A DNA stretch of 13,786 bases from FEN-987 sp035524675 (GTDB taxonomy: Archaea; Thermoproteota; Bathyarchaeia; 40CM-2-53-6), in the NCBI GenBank assembly GCA_035524675.1, contig DATKOK010000172.1:1-13786 (forward strand), in the 5' to 3' direction. Made by a program: the position numbers and the translations under genes. The notes below the pieces were generated by a model, which was not told the DNA's origin, did no database searches, and was given only the letters and a program-made list of their open reading frames with translations. Positions 1 through 6,766 of this stretch are shown here, piece after piece. Position 1 is the stretch's first letter. Each line of letters starts with the position of its first letter.

Positions 1-170
1 TCAATAGCATCATCGCCCTCGTAGACCTTTCTGATATTCCATCTAGATGCAAAATCGCGAGCTTCATGTCCCCCGGCTACAGCGACCACGTTCGCAAGAT
101 TGACCTCGGAATATGCAGGCATGTGACAAGCGTTCTGGACGAAACCTGTTCCTACGATCCCGATATGCAC
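1..170 (-). CDS. Gfo/Idh/MocA family oxidoreductase, N-terminal part (cut by window edge)
   Basis: This is the first 56 residues of an NAD(P)-dependent sugar or polyol dehydrogenase-like protein; the rest lies beyond base 1. The reading shows a beta-strand followed by a dinucleotide-binding glycine motif (GIVGTGF, about residues 3-9), then a conserved HMPAY stretch and a second strand (NVVAVAG). Further on come ARDFASRWNI and VYEG, the usual order at the start of the Rossmann domain in this family. The GTG at 170 places the glycine motif directly after the start. An in-frame TTG at 182 is the alternative, and an in-frame TGA lies just upstream of it. The catalytic domain with its EKP-type lysine is not in the window, so the substrate is unknown. 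The gene diverges from the ABC transporter across a 390-bp gap and may share its control region. Family assignment is firm; exact function is not. Confidence 0.8.
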   Translation of the reverse strand, partial: MHIGIVGTGFVQNACHMPAYSEVNLANVVAVAGGHEARDFASRWNIRKVYEGDDAI

Positions 171-212
171 TCTATTTGACAAAGCTGCCTTTACTCACGT
201 AGAACGAATAGC

Positions 213-241
213 ACCGTTGGATGAACGAACGGTCTTAAGAC
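213..241. promoter_or_regulatory. Palindromic cluster, candidate operator
   Basis: Two inverted repeats lie next to each other. The first is ACCGTT (213-218) and AACGGT (228-233), with a 9-base spacer. The second is a perfect 10-base palindrome, GTCTTAAGAC (232-241), which overlaps the end of the first. Their position, 40-70 bases upstream of the oxidoreductase start, suits a regulator-binding site for that gene or for both divergent units. The TTAA core could also serve as part of a minus-strand TATA element. That it acts as an operator is inferred; no regulator gene is in the window. Confidence 0.35.
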
Positions 242-433
242 TTACGCAACTGTCCGGAGTCAGTCAGCAAGTGACGAAATTCTGAGTATGAAGCTAAGGG
301 TAGGAAAATTCGAGACATGTCTTAGTGTACCTATCCGCGACTGATCTTCACGAATGGCTAGTTCCTCCATCTTTCGGCATATCTCCTAGCACCTCTACTG
401 GTCAAAAATTCGTTGGGCTGGGACGAGACAAGT

Positions 434-443
434 CTTATATAAG
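434..443 (+). promoter_or_regulatory. TATA-like box upstream of the transporter operon (distal)
   Basis: The sequence CTTATATAAG is a strong match to an archaeal TATA element and is itself palindromic, so direction is not fixed by the box. If used for the plus strand, transcription would start near 465 and leave a leader of about 95 bases before the first permease. Confidence 0.45.
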
Positions 444-524
444 ATCTGACAAGCCAACCCGATGCATGCAGCGCGACTCTGCAATTTGTTCGAGTCATTC
501 TAACTGTGAATTTTCAGCCTGCAG

Positions 525-531
525 TTTAATA
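525..531 (+). promoter_or_regulatory. TATA-like box upstream of the transporter operon (proximal)
   Basis: TTTAATA is centred about 33 bases before the ATG at 561. That would give a leader of only a few bases, similar to the spacing seen upstream of the binding-protein gene. It competes with the better-matching but more distant box at 434-443; I cannot tell which is used. Confidence 0.35.
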
Positions 532-560
532 CCCCCCTTTGCTGCTCAGAGTAAACCGAC

Positions 561-1583
561 ATGAATCCTTATCGTTACATTCTCCGCAGACTTCTCTTCG
601 GAATATTAGTGCTAATTTGCGTAGTCACTATCACGTTTATTCTTTCACGCAGCCTGGGAGGCAACACGGTGGCCGCCTGGCTTGGCAAAGCCGCAGGCAT
701 GCACCCAGAACTTGCAGAACTTTACGCAAAGAAATACCATCTCGACGATCCAATCCCAGTTCAATTCTACTATTACGTTATCAACCTCCTCGAAGGCAAC
801 TTAGGTTTCTCGCCGTCACGAGGTTTTGAACCTGTTACTCTGGTCATTTCGGCAACTCTCCCTTTCACTTTACAGATCGCGTTATTCGCCTTCTTGATTT
901 CGGTAATCCTTGGAGTGCTTTTGGGTGTACTTGCAGCCAAATACCAACACAGGAAGGCGGACACTTGTATTCGTGCTTTCTATCTTGCAGGTTACTCGTC
1001 GCCGCCGTTCTTCGTCGCTCTGATCCTGCTGATTGTATTTGCTTTCAAGTTCAATCTCCTGCCGACTGGAGGGGCGTATGATATTCAACTAAATCCTCCA
1101 AGCACGATAATTGGACTTCCAATTCTGGACGCAGCAATCGAAGGTAATGTGCCGTATCTACTGAGTGCCTTGCGACACATGATCCTTCCGAGTCTTGCAC
1201 TCGCGCTTGTAACTTTCGGAGTCCTCACTCGTGTGCTGCGCAGTTCCTTGCTAGATGTTATGCATGCGAACTACATTCGAACGGCGCGAGCGAAGGGTCT
1301 GGAAGAGAATACTGTGTTTTTTAAGCACGCTCTAAGAAATGCCATGATTTCGGTAGTTACGATCTCATCACTCATGGTGACATGGCTGATCACAGGAACA
1401 ATATTCGTTGAAAACATCTTCGCATACCCTGGGATGGGTCAATATGTTGTACAGGCCTTAGCTGGCCAGGACTACCCCGGCATACTAGGCACAACGATCG
1501 TTTTTGCGGTAATGATAGTAGTGACGAATTTAATTGCAGACATCTTGTACGCCGTCGTTGACCCCCAGGTTCGGTTAGGGTGA
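561..1583 (+). CDS. dppB: Dpp/Opp-type ABC transporter permease (DppB family)
   Basis: This is one of two membrane subunits of a peptide/nickel/oligosaccharide importer. At 340 residues it has the normal length for DppB. The N-terminus (YRYILRRLLFGILVL) is the classic family opening. Predicted membrane segments lie at about residues 9-29, 101-125, 140-165, 208-226, 265-287 and 308-332. The cytoplasmic EAA loop that docks on the ATPase lies at about 239-263 (YIRTARAKGL, then KHALRNA). The region before TM2 contains the usual GNLGFS motif, and the protein ends with DPQVRLG, also typical. It is the first gene of the operon; the next permease starts 31 bases after its stop. The family does not tell peptide from sugar substrate: archaeal Opp-type systems are known for both. 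Confidence 0.93.
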   Translation: MNPYRYILRRLLFGILVLICVVTITFILSRSLGGNTVAAWLGKAAGMHPELAELYAKKYHLDDPIPVQFYYYVINLLEGNLGFSPSRGFEPVTLVISATLPFTLQIALFAFLISVILGVLLGVLAAKYQHRKADTCIRAFYLAGYSSPPFFVALILLIVFAFKFNLLPTGGAYDIQLNPPSTIIGLPILDAAIEGNVPYLLSALRHMILPSLALALVTFGVLTRVLRSSLLDVMHANYIRTARAKGLEENTVFFKHALRNAMISVVTISSLMVTWLITGTIFVENIFAYPGMGQYVVQALAGQDYPGILGTTIVFAVMIVVTNLIADILYAVVDPQVRLG

Positions 1584-1614
1584 AGTTTCGACGAGATCGA
1601 GCACCAAGTCCAGA

Positions 1615-2457
1615 GTGGTCGGTTCACTCCGAATGCTGATGAAAAATAGAGAAGCACTTGTCGGAACTGCGATCGTCGTGGCATTCATTCTCTTGGCAAT
1701 GCTAGTTTCAATCTCAAACGTATTCAAAATACAAATGACTCCCTATGATCCAATTGATCAGAATGTGGGGCCATCACTTGCGCCACCATCGTTTCAACAT
1801 CTGATGGGTACGGACGTTCAGGGTCGTGATGTGTTCAGTCGCATAGTAGCAGCGACACCCAACGACGTCACTGTCAGTCTGGCTGTCGTCGGCGTCGCGT
1901 TGGCCGCGGGGGCAATAATTGGTTCGATCGCGGCTTTTCGGGGCGGCCTTTTTGATGAAGCTTTGATGAGATTTACTGACGTGATATTCGCACTGCCGGC
2001 GCTCGTGCTCGCAATGTCAATAGGGGTAGTGCTCGGTCCTGGAGTGACAAATATGATGTTTGCATTGATGATAATATGGTGGCCTCCATACGCGAGGCTT
2101 GCGAGAGGCGAAGCACTTAGGGTTGCGCACCAAAACTACATCGAAGCTGCTAGGCTATCAGGGCTTGGAACAATGAAGATATTGTTCAAACACGTGCTTC
2201 GAAACATCGTAGTAACTATGCTTGTGTACGCCACCCTTGATATTGGCACCGTCATCCTGGTTTATTCAGGACTTAGCTATCTAGGTCTCTCAGTTCGTCC
2301 CCCTCAACCTGACTGGGGTGAGATGGTAAGCGCGTATCAGGATTACCTGATCACTGCGCCTTGGCTGCCAATAATTCCCGGATCGATAATTGCACTAGGA
2401 GTAATAGGTTTCAGCCTCCTGGGCGACGGGTTGCGTGATATGCTAGAGGCGCGTTGA
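1615..2457 (+). CDS. dppC: Dpp/Opp-type ABC transporter permease (DppC family)
   Basis: This is the second membrane subunit, which pairs with the upstream permease. It has a first membrane segment at about residues 14-33. A short extracytoplasmic stretch follows with the DppC hallmark HLMGTDVQGRDVFSRI (about 62-77). The transport domain has membrane segments near 85-106, 125-143, 147-160, 200-222 and 252-270. Its EAA loop at about 175-198 reads YIEAARLSGLG then KHVLRNI. The predicted start is GTG at 1615, the first possible start after an in-frame TAG at 1576. ATG at 1633 or 1639 would also keep the membrane segment, and no Shine-Dalgarno sequence settles the choice. Its stop is one base before the start of the first ATPase gene, which implies translational coupling. 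Confidence 0.92.
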   Translation: MVGSLRMLMKNREALVGTAIVVAFILLAMLVSISNVFKIQMTPYDPIDQNVGPSLAPPSFQHLMGTDVQGRDVFSRIVAATPNDVTVSLAVVGVALAAGAIIGSIAAFRGGLFDEALMRFTDVIFALPALVLAMSIGVVLGPGVTNMMFALMIIWWPPYARLARGEALRVAHQNYIEAARLSGLGTMKILFKHVLRNIVVTMLVYATLDIGTVILVYSGLSYLGLSVRPPQPDWGEMVSAYQDYLITAPWLPIIPGSIIALGVIGFSLLGDGLRDMLEAR

Positions 2458-2458
2458 A

Positions 2459-3550
2459 TTGTCGAACCTAGTCAGAGTCGAAAACCTGAATGTCTGCTAC
2501 GAGTCGAGAGGTGGTAGAGTGACGGCGCTTGACAAAGTTAGTCTTGACATAAGGTCAAATGAATTGTTAGCGGTCGTAGGCGAGTCGGGATGCGGAAAAT
2601 CCACACTAGCGCTTGCAATAATCGGCCTCCTGCCAAGCCCTCCTGCCCGAGTTTTGAGCGGCGAGATAGTATTCAAAGGAACCGACCTAATCCGGCTGGG
2701 GCAAGCAAACATGCGGGAATATAGAGGGACTCAGATCGCAATGATCTTCCAAGAACCGCTGAGCAGCCTCAATCCGGTATACAAAGTGGGCGATCAAATT
2801 GCTGAGGCAATCATGGTCAAACGATCTCGAGAAGGTAATGCTCGGGTGGAATCAGATTTCATGCAGAAGACCCACAAGATTGTTCCGCCGAGCAAGGTAT
2901 CTAAGAGCTTTCGGTATGGTAAACGAATCAGTGGTGAGCTGAAAGACGAAATAATCGCATCACTGAAACTTGTAAGGATCCCTGATCCGGACCAGGTTAT
3001 CGAGCGTTACCCGTTTGAGCTTTCGGGAGGCATGAGGCAGAGAATAATGATAGCGATGGCATTATCACAGGAACCGGCGCTGTTGGTGGCGGACGAACCT
3101 ACCACTGCTCTCGATGTAACAACACAAGCTCAGGTCTTGAAACTCATGAAAGAATTAATGACAAAAGTGAAGACTAGTGTACTTCTAATCACTCACGACC
3201 TAGCTGTCGCTTGTCAAGTGGCCGACCGAGTTGCCGTGATGTATGCTGGCGATGTCGTGGAGGCTTCGAATGTTTTCGACCTTTTCTCCAAGCCGCTTCA
3301 CCCGTACACTCAGGGACTCCTATCATGCCTTCCGACCGGTTCAAAAAGCAAAGTCGACCTTAAACCGATTCCAGGATCAGTTCCCGATCTTAGAAGTCCT
3401 ATTGTTGGGTGCAAGTACGTGAGCCGATGCCCATTCGTGATGAAAGCATGTTCAGAGAAGAAACCAGAGTTCATCGAAACTATGGAAAATCATGAAGTCG
3501 CCTGCTATCTGCACGGTGAGAAGAATGGACCCCATCCTGCAAACAACTGA
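2459..3550 (+). CDS. dppD: Dpp/Opp-type ABC transporter ATPase (DppD family) with an inserted segment
   Basis: This is one of two nucleotide-binding subunits that drive import. Motifs in order are Walker A GESGCGKS (41-48), Q-loop Q98 in IFQEPLSSLNP, ABC signature LSGGMRQ (188-194), Walker B LLVADEP (208-214), D-loop ALD (217-219) and switch H246. The C-terminal oligopeptide-transporter extension begins at HPYTQGLL (281). It contains four cysteines, C318, C324, C331 and C349, in the spacing that can hold an iron-sulfur cluster in this family. The start is TTG at 2459, one base after the permease stop. The distance from GDQIAE to the signature is about 77 residues, roughly 25 more than is usual. 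The extra lysine- and serine-rich segment falls at about 121-160. The end overlaps the next ATPase gene. Confidence 0.93.
   Translation: MSNLVRVENLNVCYESRGGRVTALDKVSLDIRSNELLAVVGESGCGKSTLALAIIGLLPSPPARVLSGEIVFKGTDLIRLGQANMREYRGTQIAMIFQEPLSSLNPVYKVGDQIAEAIMVKRSREGNARVESDFMQKTHKIVPPSKVSKSFRYGKRISGELKDEIIASLKLVRIPDPDQVIERYPFELSGGMRQRIMIAMALSQEPALLVADEPTTALDVTTQAQVLKLMKELMTKVKTSVLLITHDLAVACQVADRVAVMYAGDVVEASNVFDLFSKPLHPYTQGLLSCLPTGSKSKVDLKPIPGSVPDLRSPIVGCKYVSRCPFVMKACSEKKPEFIETMENHEVACYLHGEKNGPHPANN
3515..3519 (+). promoter_or_regulatory. Shine-Dalgarno sequence that decides the second ATPase start
   Basis: GGTGA lies five bases before the ATG at 3525, inside the end of the preceding gene. It matches the core of the archaeal anti-Shine-Dalgarno target. 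It favours 3525 over the in-frame ATG at 3492, which would add eleven residues (KSPAICTVRR-like) that do not resemble the family. Confidence 0.65.
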
Positions 3551-4505
3551 TTTGACCAAGTACTTCCCGGTCCAGCGCGGCCTAAACCCTTTCTCGAAGG
3601 CTCGAAAATTCGTGCGGGCCGTAGACGGCGTGTCCATGACAATATGGAAGGGAACTACCATTGCCGTTGTGGGAGAATCTGGATGCGGAAAAACCACGCT
3701 CGCCCGTACCATAGCTCTTCTCACTAAACCGACGAGCGGAGACATAGTCTTCGATGGAAAGAGCATCATAAACGGAAAAACGAATTCGAAACTAGTGTAT
3801 AGAGATTTACAGATGATCTTTCAAGACCCAGAGTCGTCTCTGGACCCCAACATCAAAGTGGGTGACTCGATTGGTGAACCGCTTGAAGGCCTAATGGGAT
3901 GGGGCAAGAATGAAGTGAAGAACGCAGTGGAGAAAAGTTTGGCTGCAGTTGGCCTTCCTCAAGACTCTGTTGACCGTCTGCCTGGACAACTCAGCGGTGG
4001 ACAAAAGCAACGGGTGGCAATTGCCAGAGCGATTAGTCCCCAACCAAAGCTCGTCATACTGGATGAACCGACCAGTGCACTTGATGCTTCTGTCCAGGCC
4101 CAAATCCTAAGGCTGCTGCTACAACTACAGAAAGACTACGCCCTCTCATACATGCTGATAACGCACAACATAGCAGTCGCGGAATATTTGTCAGATTACA
4201 TGGCAGTAATGTATTCTGGTAACCTGGTGGAATATGGGTTGACGGAGGAAATAATGGCAAAACCCCGTCATCCGTACACGATCGCCCTAATCTCCTCAGC
4301 ACCGATAGCCAACCCTTGGAAGAGAAATCTATTGCAAGCTGAGATTAGGGGTGAAGTACCAAGCGCAATTAATCCTCCTCCGGGCTGCAAGTTTAATCCG
4401 CGTTGCCCTTACGCGGAGGGTACCTGCTCAACGGAAATACCGAAACTGTTAGAGGTGTCGCCGGGCCACCTCGTTGCATGCCATTTTGTCGAGAAAACCA
4501 CATGA
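3525..4505 (+). CDS. dppF: Dpp/Opp-type ABC transporter ATPase (DppF family)
   Basis: This is the second nucleotide-binding subunit, 326 residues long, forming the ATPase pair with the DppD-like protein. It begins with the family-typical DPILQTTDLTKYFPV. Motifs are Walker A GESGCGKT (50-57), Q-loop Q100 in IFQDPESSLDP, signature LSGGQKQR (156-163), Walker B LVILDEP (176-182), D-loop ALD (185-187) and switch H214 in LITHNIAVAEYLSD. The C-terminal extension (HPYTIALI from 249) carries cysteines C288, C294, C301 and C319, in the same pattern as the partner. The chosen ATG has a good Shine-Dalgarno sequence and gives a 26-base overlap with the upstream gene, so the two are coupled. There is no insertion like the one in DppD. 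The binding-protein gene follows after 107 bases with its own promoter. Confidence 0.93.
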   Translation: MDPILQTTDLTKYFPVQRGLNPFSKARKFVRAVDGVSMTIWKGTTIAVVGESGCGKTTLARTIALLTKPTSGDIVFDGKSIINGKTNSKLVYRDLQMIFQDPESSLDPNIKVGDSIGEPLEGLMGWGKNEVKNAVEKSLAAVGLPQDSVDRLPGQLSGGQKQRVAIARAISPQPKLVILDEPTSALDASVQAQILRLLLQLQKDYALSYMLITHNIAVAEYLSDYMAVMYSGNLVEYGLTEEIMAKPRHPYTIALISSAPIANPWKRNLLQAEIRGEVPSAINPPPGCKFNPRCPYAEGTCSTEIPKLLEVSPGHLVACHFVEKTT

Positions 4506-4583
4506 GACTACCTTAAATCGGAATGAATTGGATATATACTCTAATCATATCCTTCCGAAAACTATATTCTAGAAAGTTAAGCG

Positions 4584-4590
4584 TTAAATA
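4584..4590 (+). promoter_or_regulatory. TATA box for a leaderless binding-protein mRNA
   Basis: TTAAATA is centred 26 bases before the ATG at 4613. In archaea that spacing puts the transcription start at or next to the start codon. The bases between show no Shine-Dalgarno sequence, which fits a leaderless transcript. A purine run (AGAAAG, 4571-4576) upstream could be the BRE. The sequence GTTAA is repeated at 4576-4580 and 4583-4587. A second AT-rich box, GATATATAC (about 4531-4539), is an alternative. Confidence 0.55.
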
Positions 4591-4612
4591 GGCTCACCCT
4601 GCAGCAGAGTTC

Positions 4613-6529
4613 ATGTCAGTTCTAAAGAAAGCTATATCGACAACGCAGGCCGGAATAATCATTGCAGTAATAGTCGTTGCGGCCATTATCGGCGTAGCAT
4701 ACACGCAAATGACGCCGCAACCCTCTCAACCATCCACCGCATCAACTCAAGCCGGGTCCAAATTCGTGGACACGCTTTCCATCGACGATTGGATTTGGCC
4801 GATCGATGACGTCAATGCTCTGTACTATGCGTGGTCAGAAGTCCCATGGCCCAGCCCGCTGTCCTTCGCTACTTACCAGACGCTGGTGCAAGCCAACCTC
4901 ACCGCCGAGTATGGGACGGGCACGATACAGTACCTTCCTGGACTCGCAACTGGTTGGACGGTCAGCGCTGATGGCAAAACCTGGACTTTTAACCTCAGAC
5001 AGAACGTGACTTTTTCGAATGGCGATCCATTCAACGCGTACCAAGTATGGGGTATGATGTACGGACAGTATTACCTCTCGGGTAACAGTACAGGCTGGTT
5101 CCAGTCCTATCCCATATTCAACATGGCTGCTGCGGACTTTGGTCCTGCAACAATCGCCTTGATGACAAAGAGCGGCGTCATCAACCCATCGCAAGATCTC
5201 CTAAACGTTATGATGGACAAGTCTTGGCCAATCTATGTCGCCGACCAGTATACAATCGTCTTCCAATTGATGGCCCCATTCACATGGTTCCCAGGAACAC
5301 TGGTAGGTTATGGAGGCTTGACGTTTGATGTTCAGTACGTGCTTGACAACGGAGGCTTTGGAGCTCCGCCAACACCAAACGCCAAATTCAATCAGCACCC
5401 AATCCCCGGCACAGGACCGTACATGGTCACAGATTTGTCAGTAAATACCTACATTAAGTTCACACAGAACCCCAATTACTGGGGACGAAACCTGTCTCCA
5501 GACTTCATCAGTGCGAATGTGATGCTTGACCCCGGGCATGCGAAGAACGTGATCGTCTACTACAAGACTGATGACCTCGCGAGATTCACTGACCTCGCAA
5601 ACGGGGCAGTTCAGGTAGCTGCCATACAATCTCCTAACTGGGCCAGCGTCACTAGTAACCCGCAGACATACTCGTACCTCAAACTACCGGATTGGAACGG
5701 AGAGGTAGCACTGTTAGGATTAAACACCCACATGTTCCCAACGAACGATGTTAACTTCCGTCAAGCAATTGTGCATGCAATCAATTACACCGACCTTTAT
5801 GCCAAAGCATATCAGGGTCAAATGCACCCGTACGTTGGACCTGAATACCCAGCATGGAAAGACTACTATAACCTAGGCAACTTCCAACCATACCAGTACG
5901 ACCTCACGCTTGCAAAAGAATACCTAGCAAAAGCGGAAGCGGATTACCCCAACCTCACCAGCAGCATGCCAACACTCACGTTTAGATCACAGGCCAATTG
6001 TGCAACGTGCACTGCTGCAGCTCAAGTCGTTCAAGGGAATCTCGCAGACTTAGGAATCAACGTGAACATTCTCGTTCAGACAACAGGCAACTTCTACTCG
6101 GTGCTTGGAAGTTACAATTCCGAACTTGCGAATCCTGACGCGCTTGGTCAGCTGGCGATGGTCAACTCAGGGTTCGGGTGGGGACCAGCATCGCTCACTC
6201 CAGCAGACTACTGGGTAACATTCGTCAGCAGCAAGTCTACCTGGGGCAACTATGCAATATACTACGATCCAACCGTGCAGGCATGTGTCGACGCCTTCAC
6301 TAGCATTTCAGATACAACTCAAATCCAATCCTTGTGCACTGCAGCTCAGGCGAAGCTTTACGACGACGCCCCATACGCTTGGGTAGGCACATTCGGACTG
6401 TGGGAACCATCAGGAGGATCTATCGTATGGAAGAACGGCGTTGTTACAGGGTTCTATACAGATCCAGTCTGGACCGGAATATGTACGGCTCCTCTCCTGA
6501 ACACGGTAACCTTCGGCCCCAACGCATGA
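4613..6529 (+). CDS. Family-5 (peptide/oligosaccharide) extracellular solute-binding protein with class III-like signal
   Basis: This protein captures the substrate outside the cell and delivers it to the transporter encoded just upstream. At 638 residues it is in the normal to long range for SBP_bac_5. Family landmarks are LPGLATGWTVSADGKTW with NLRQNVTFSNG (about 104-140), GTGPYMV and NPNYWG (about 267-290), FRQAIVHAINY (about 382-392) and the LAKEYLAKAEADYP repeat-like helix. The N-terminus is unusual. There is no lipobox cysteine; instead a short basic stretch, KKAIST (5-10), is followed by TQAG and a hydrophobic helix (about 13-29). A Pro/Ser/Thr/Gln-rich linker follows (about 31-50). 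This resembles archaeal prepilin-type signals, with possible cleavage after A7. Five cysteines (463, 466, 558, 575, 624) sit in the C-terminal third, and six N-glycosylation sequons (NxS/T) are spread along the chain. Having its own promoter would allow a higher dose than the membrane subunits. Confidence 0.9.
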   Translation: MSVLKKAISTTQAGIIIAVIVVAAIIGVAYTQMTPQPSQPSTASTQAGSKFVDTLSIDDWIWPIDDVNALYYAWSEVPWPSPLSFATYQTLVQANLTAEYGTGTIQYLPGLATGWTVSADGKTWTFNLRQNVTFSNGDPFNAYQVWGMMYGQYYLSGNSTGWFQSYPIFNMAAADFGPATIALMTKSGVINPSQDLLNVMMDKSWPIYVADQYTIVFQLMAPFTWFPGTLVGYGGLTFDVQYVLDNGGFGAPPTPNAKFNQHPIPGTGPYMVTDLSVNTYIKFTQNPNYWGRNLSPDFISANVMLDPGHAKNVIVYYKTDDLARFTDLANGAVQVAAIQSPNWASVTSNPQTYSYLKLPDWNGEVALLGLNTHMFPTNDVNFRQAIVHAINYTDLYAKAYQGQMHPYVGPEYPAWKDYYNLGNFQPYQYDLTLAKEYLAKAEADYPNLTSSMPTLTFRSQANCATCTAAAQVVQGNLADLGINVNILVQTTGNFYSVLGSYNSELANPDALGQLAMVNSGFGWGPASLTPADYWVTFVSSKSTWGNYAIYYDPTVQACVDAFTSISDTTQIQSLCTAAQAKLYDDAPYAWVGTFGLWEPSGGSIVWKNGVVTGFYTDPVWTGICTAPLLNTVTFGPNA

Positions 6530-6575
6530 CCTGCCAAAACTGAGAACGTGTGATATCGTACATTCACTGAGACGC

Positions 6576-6601
6576 GATCGAGGAACGTCAGTTCCTCGAT
6601 C
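6576..6601 (+). terminator. Perfect hairpin followed by T-rich bases after the binding-protein gene
   Basis: GATCGAGGAAC (6576-6586) and GTTCCTCGATC (6591-6601) are perfect complements of 11 bp around a GTCA loop, and TTTATT follows. It lies 46 bases after the stop codon and at least 120 bases before the next promoter. It therefore probably ends the transporter transcript or protects its 3' end. Archaeal termination normally depends on U-tracts rather than hairpins, so RNA stabilisation is an equal possibility. Confidence 0.6.
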
Positions 6602-6723
6602 TTTATTCGCGAACGCATCATCGCATTACCTGATAGACGCTGACTTAAGCTAACCAGATGGCGAAATTCACTATAGAGTCCGTTCTGAAGAAATAGATTT
6701 GGCCGGAGTCGGAACCTAGCAGA

Positions 6724-6738
6724 GGCGTTTTTATCGCC
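6724..6738 (+). promoter_or_regulatory. TATA-like box of the aldehyde oxidoreductase gene, flanked by inverted repeat
   Basis: TTTTTAT (6728-6734) is centred about 36 bases before the TTG start and predicts a leader of about ten bases. It is flanked by GGCG (6724-6727) and CGCC (6735-6738), an inverted repeat that brackets the box. A repressor bound there would block TBP, but this is inference from position only. Confidence 0.45.
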
Positions 6739-6766
6739 ACGAATGCAGCGTCATACCTGAGCCGAT

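Larger units (their letters stand above)
171..560. other. 390-bp divergent intergenic region, no convincing gene
   Basis: This stretch separates the minus-strand oxidoreductase from the plus-strand transporter. The short open frames inside it have low-complexity, atypical composition and no recognisable motif, so I do not call them genes. It holds a palindromic cluster (213-241) and two TATA-like boxes (434-443 and 525-531), listed separately. No tRNA, repeat array or insertion-sequence end is visible. Confidence 0.6.

Noticed and set aside
325..829. Two short plus-strand frames (325-564 and 539-829) before and over the start of the first permease
   Set aside because: Their translations are Ser/Arg-rich with no motif, and the second lies mostly inside the clearly real permease gene in another frame.
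3492..3524. Upstream ATG for the second ATPase at 3492
   Set aside because: The extra residues do not match the family, while the ATG at 3525 has a Shine-Dalgarno sequence at the right distance and the normal N-terminus.
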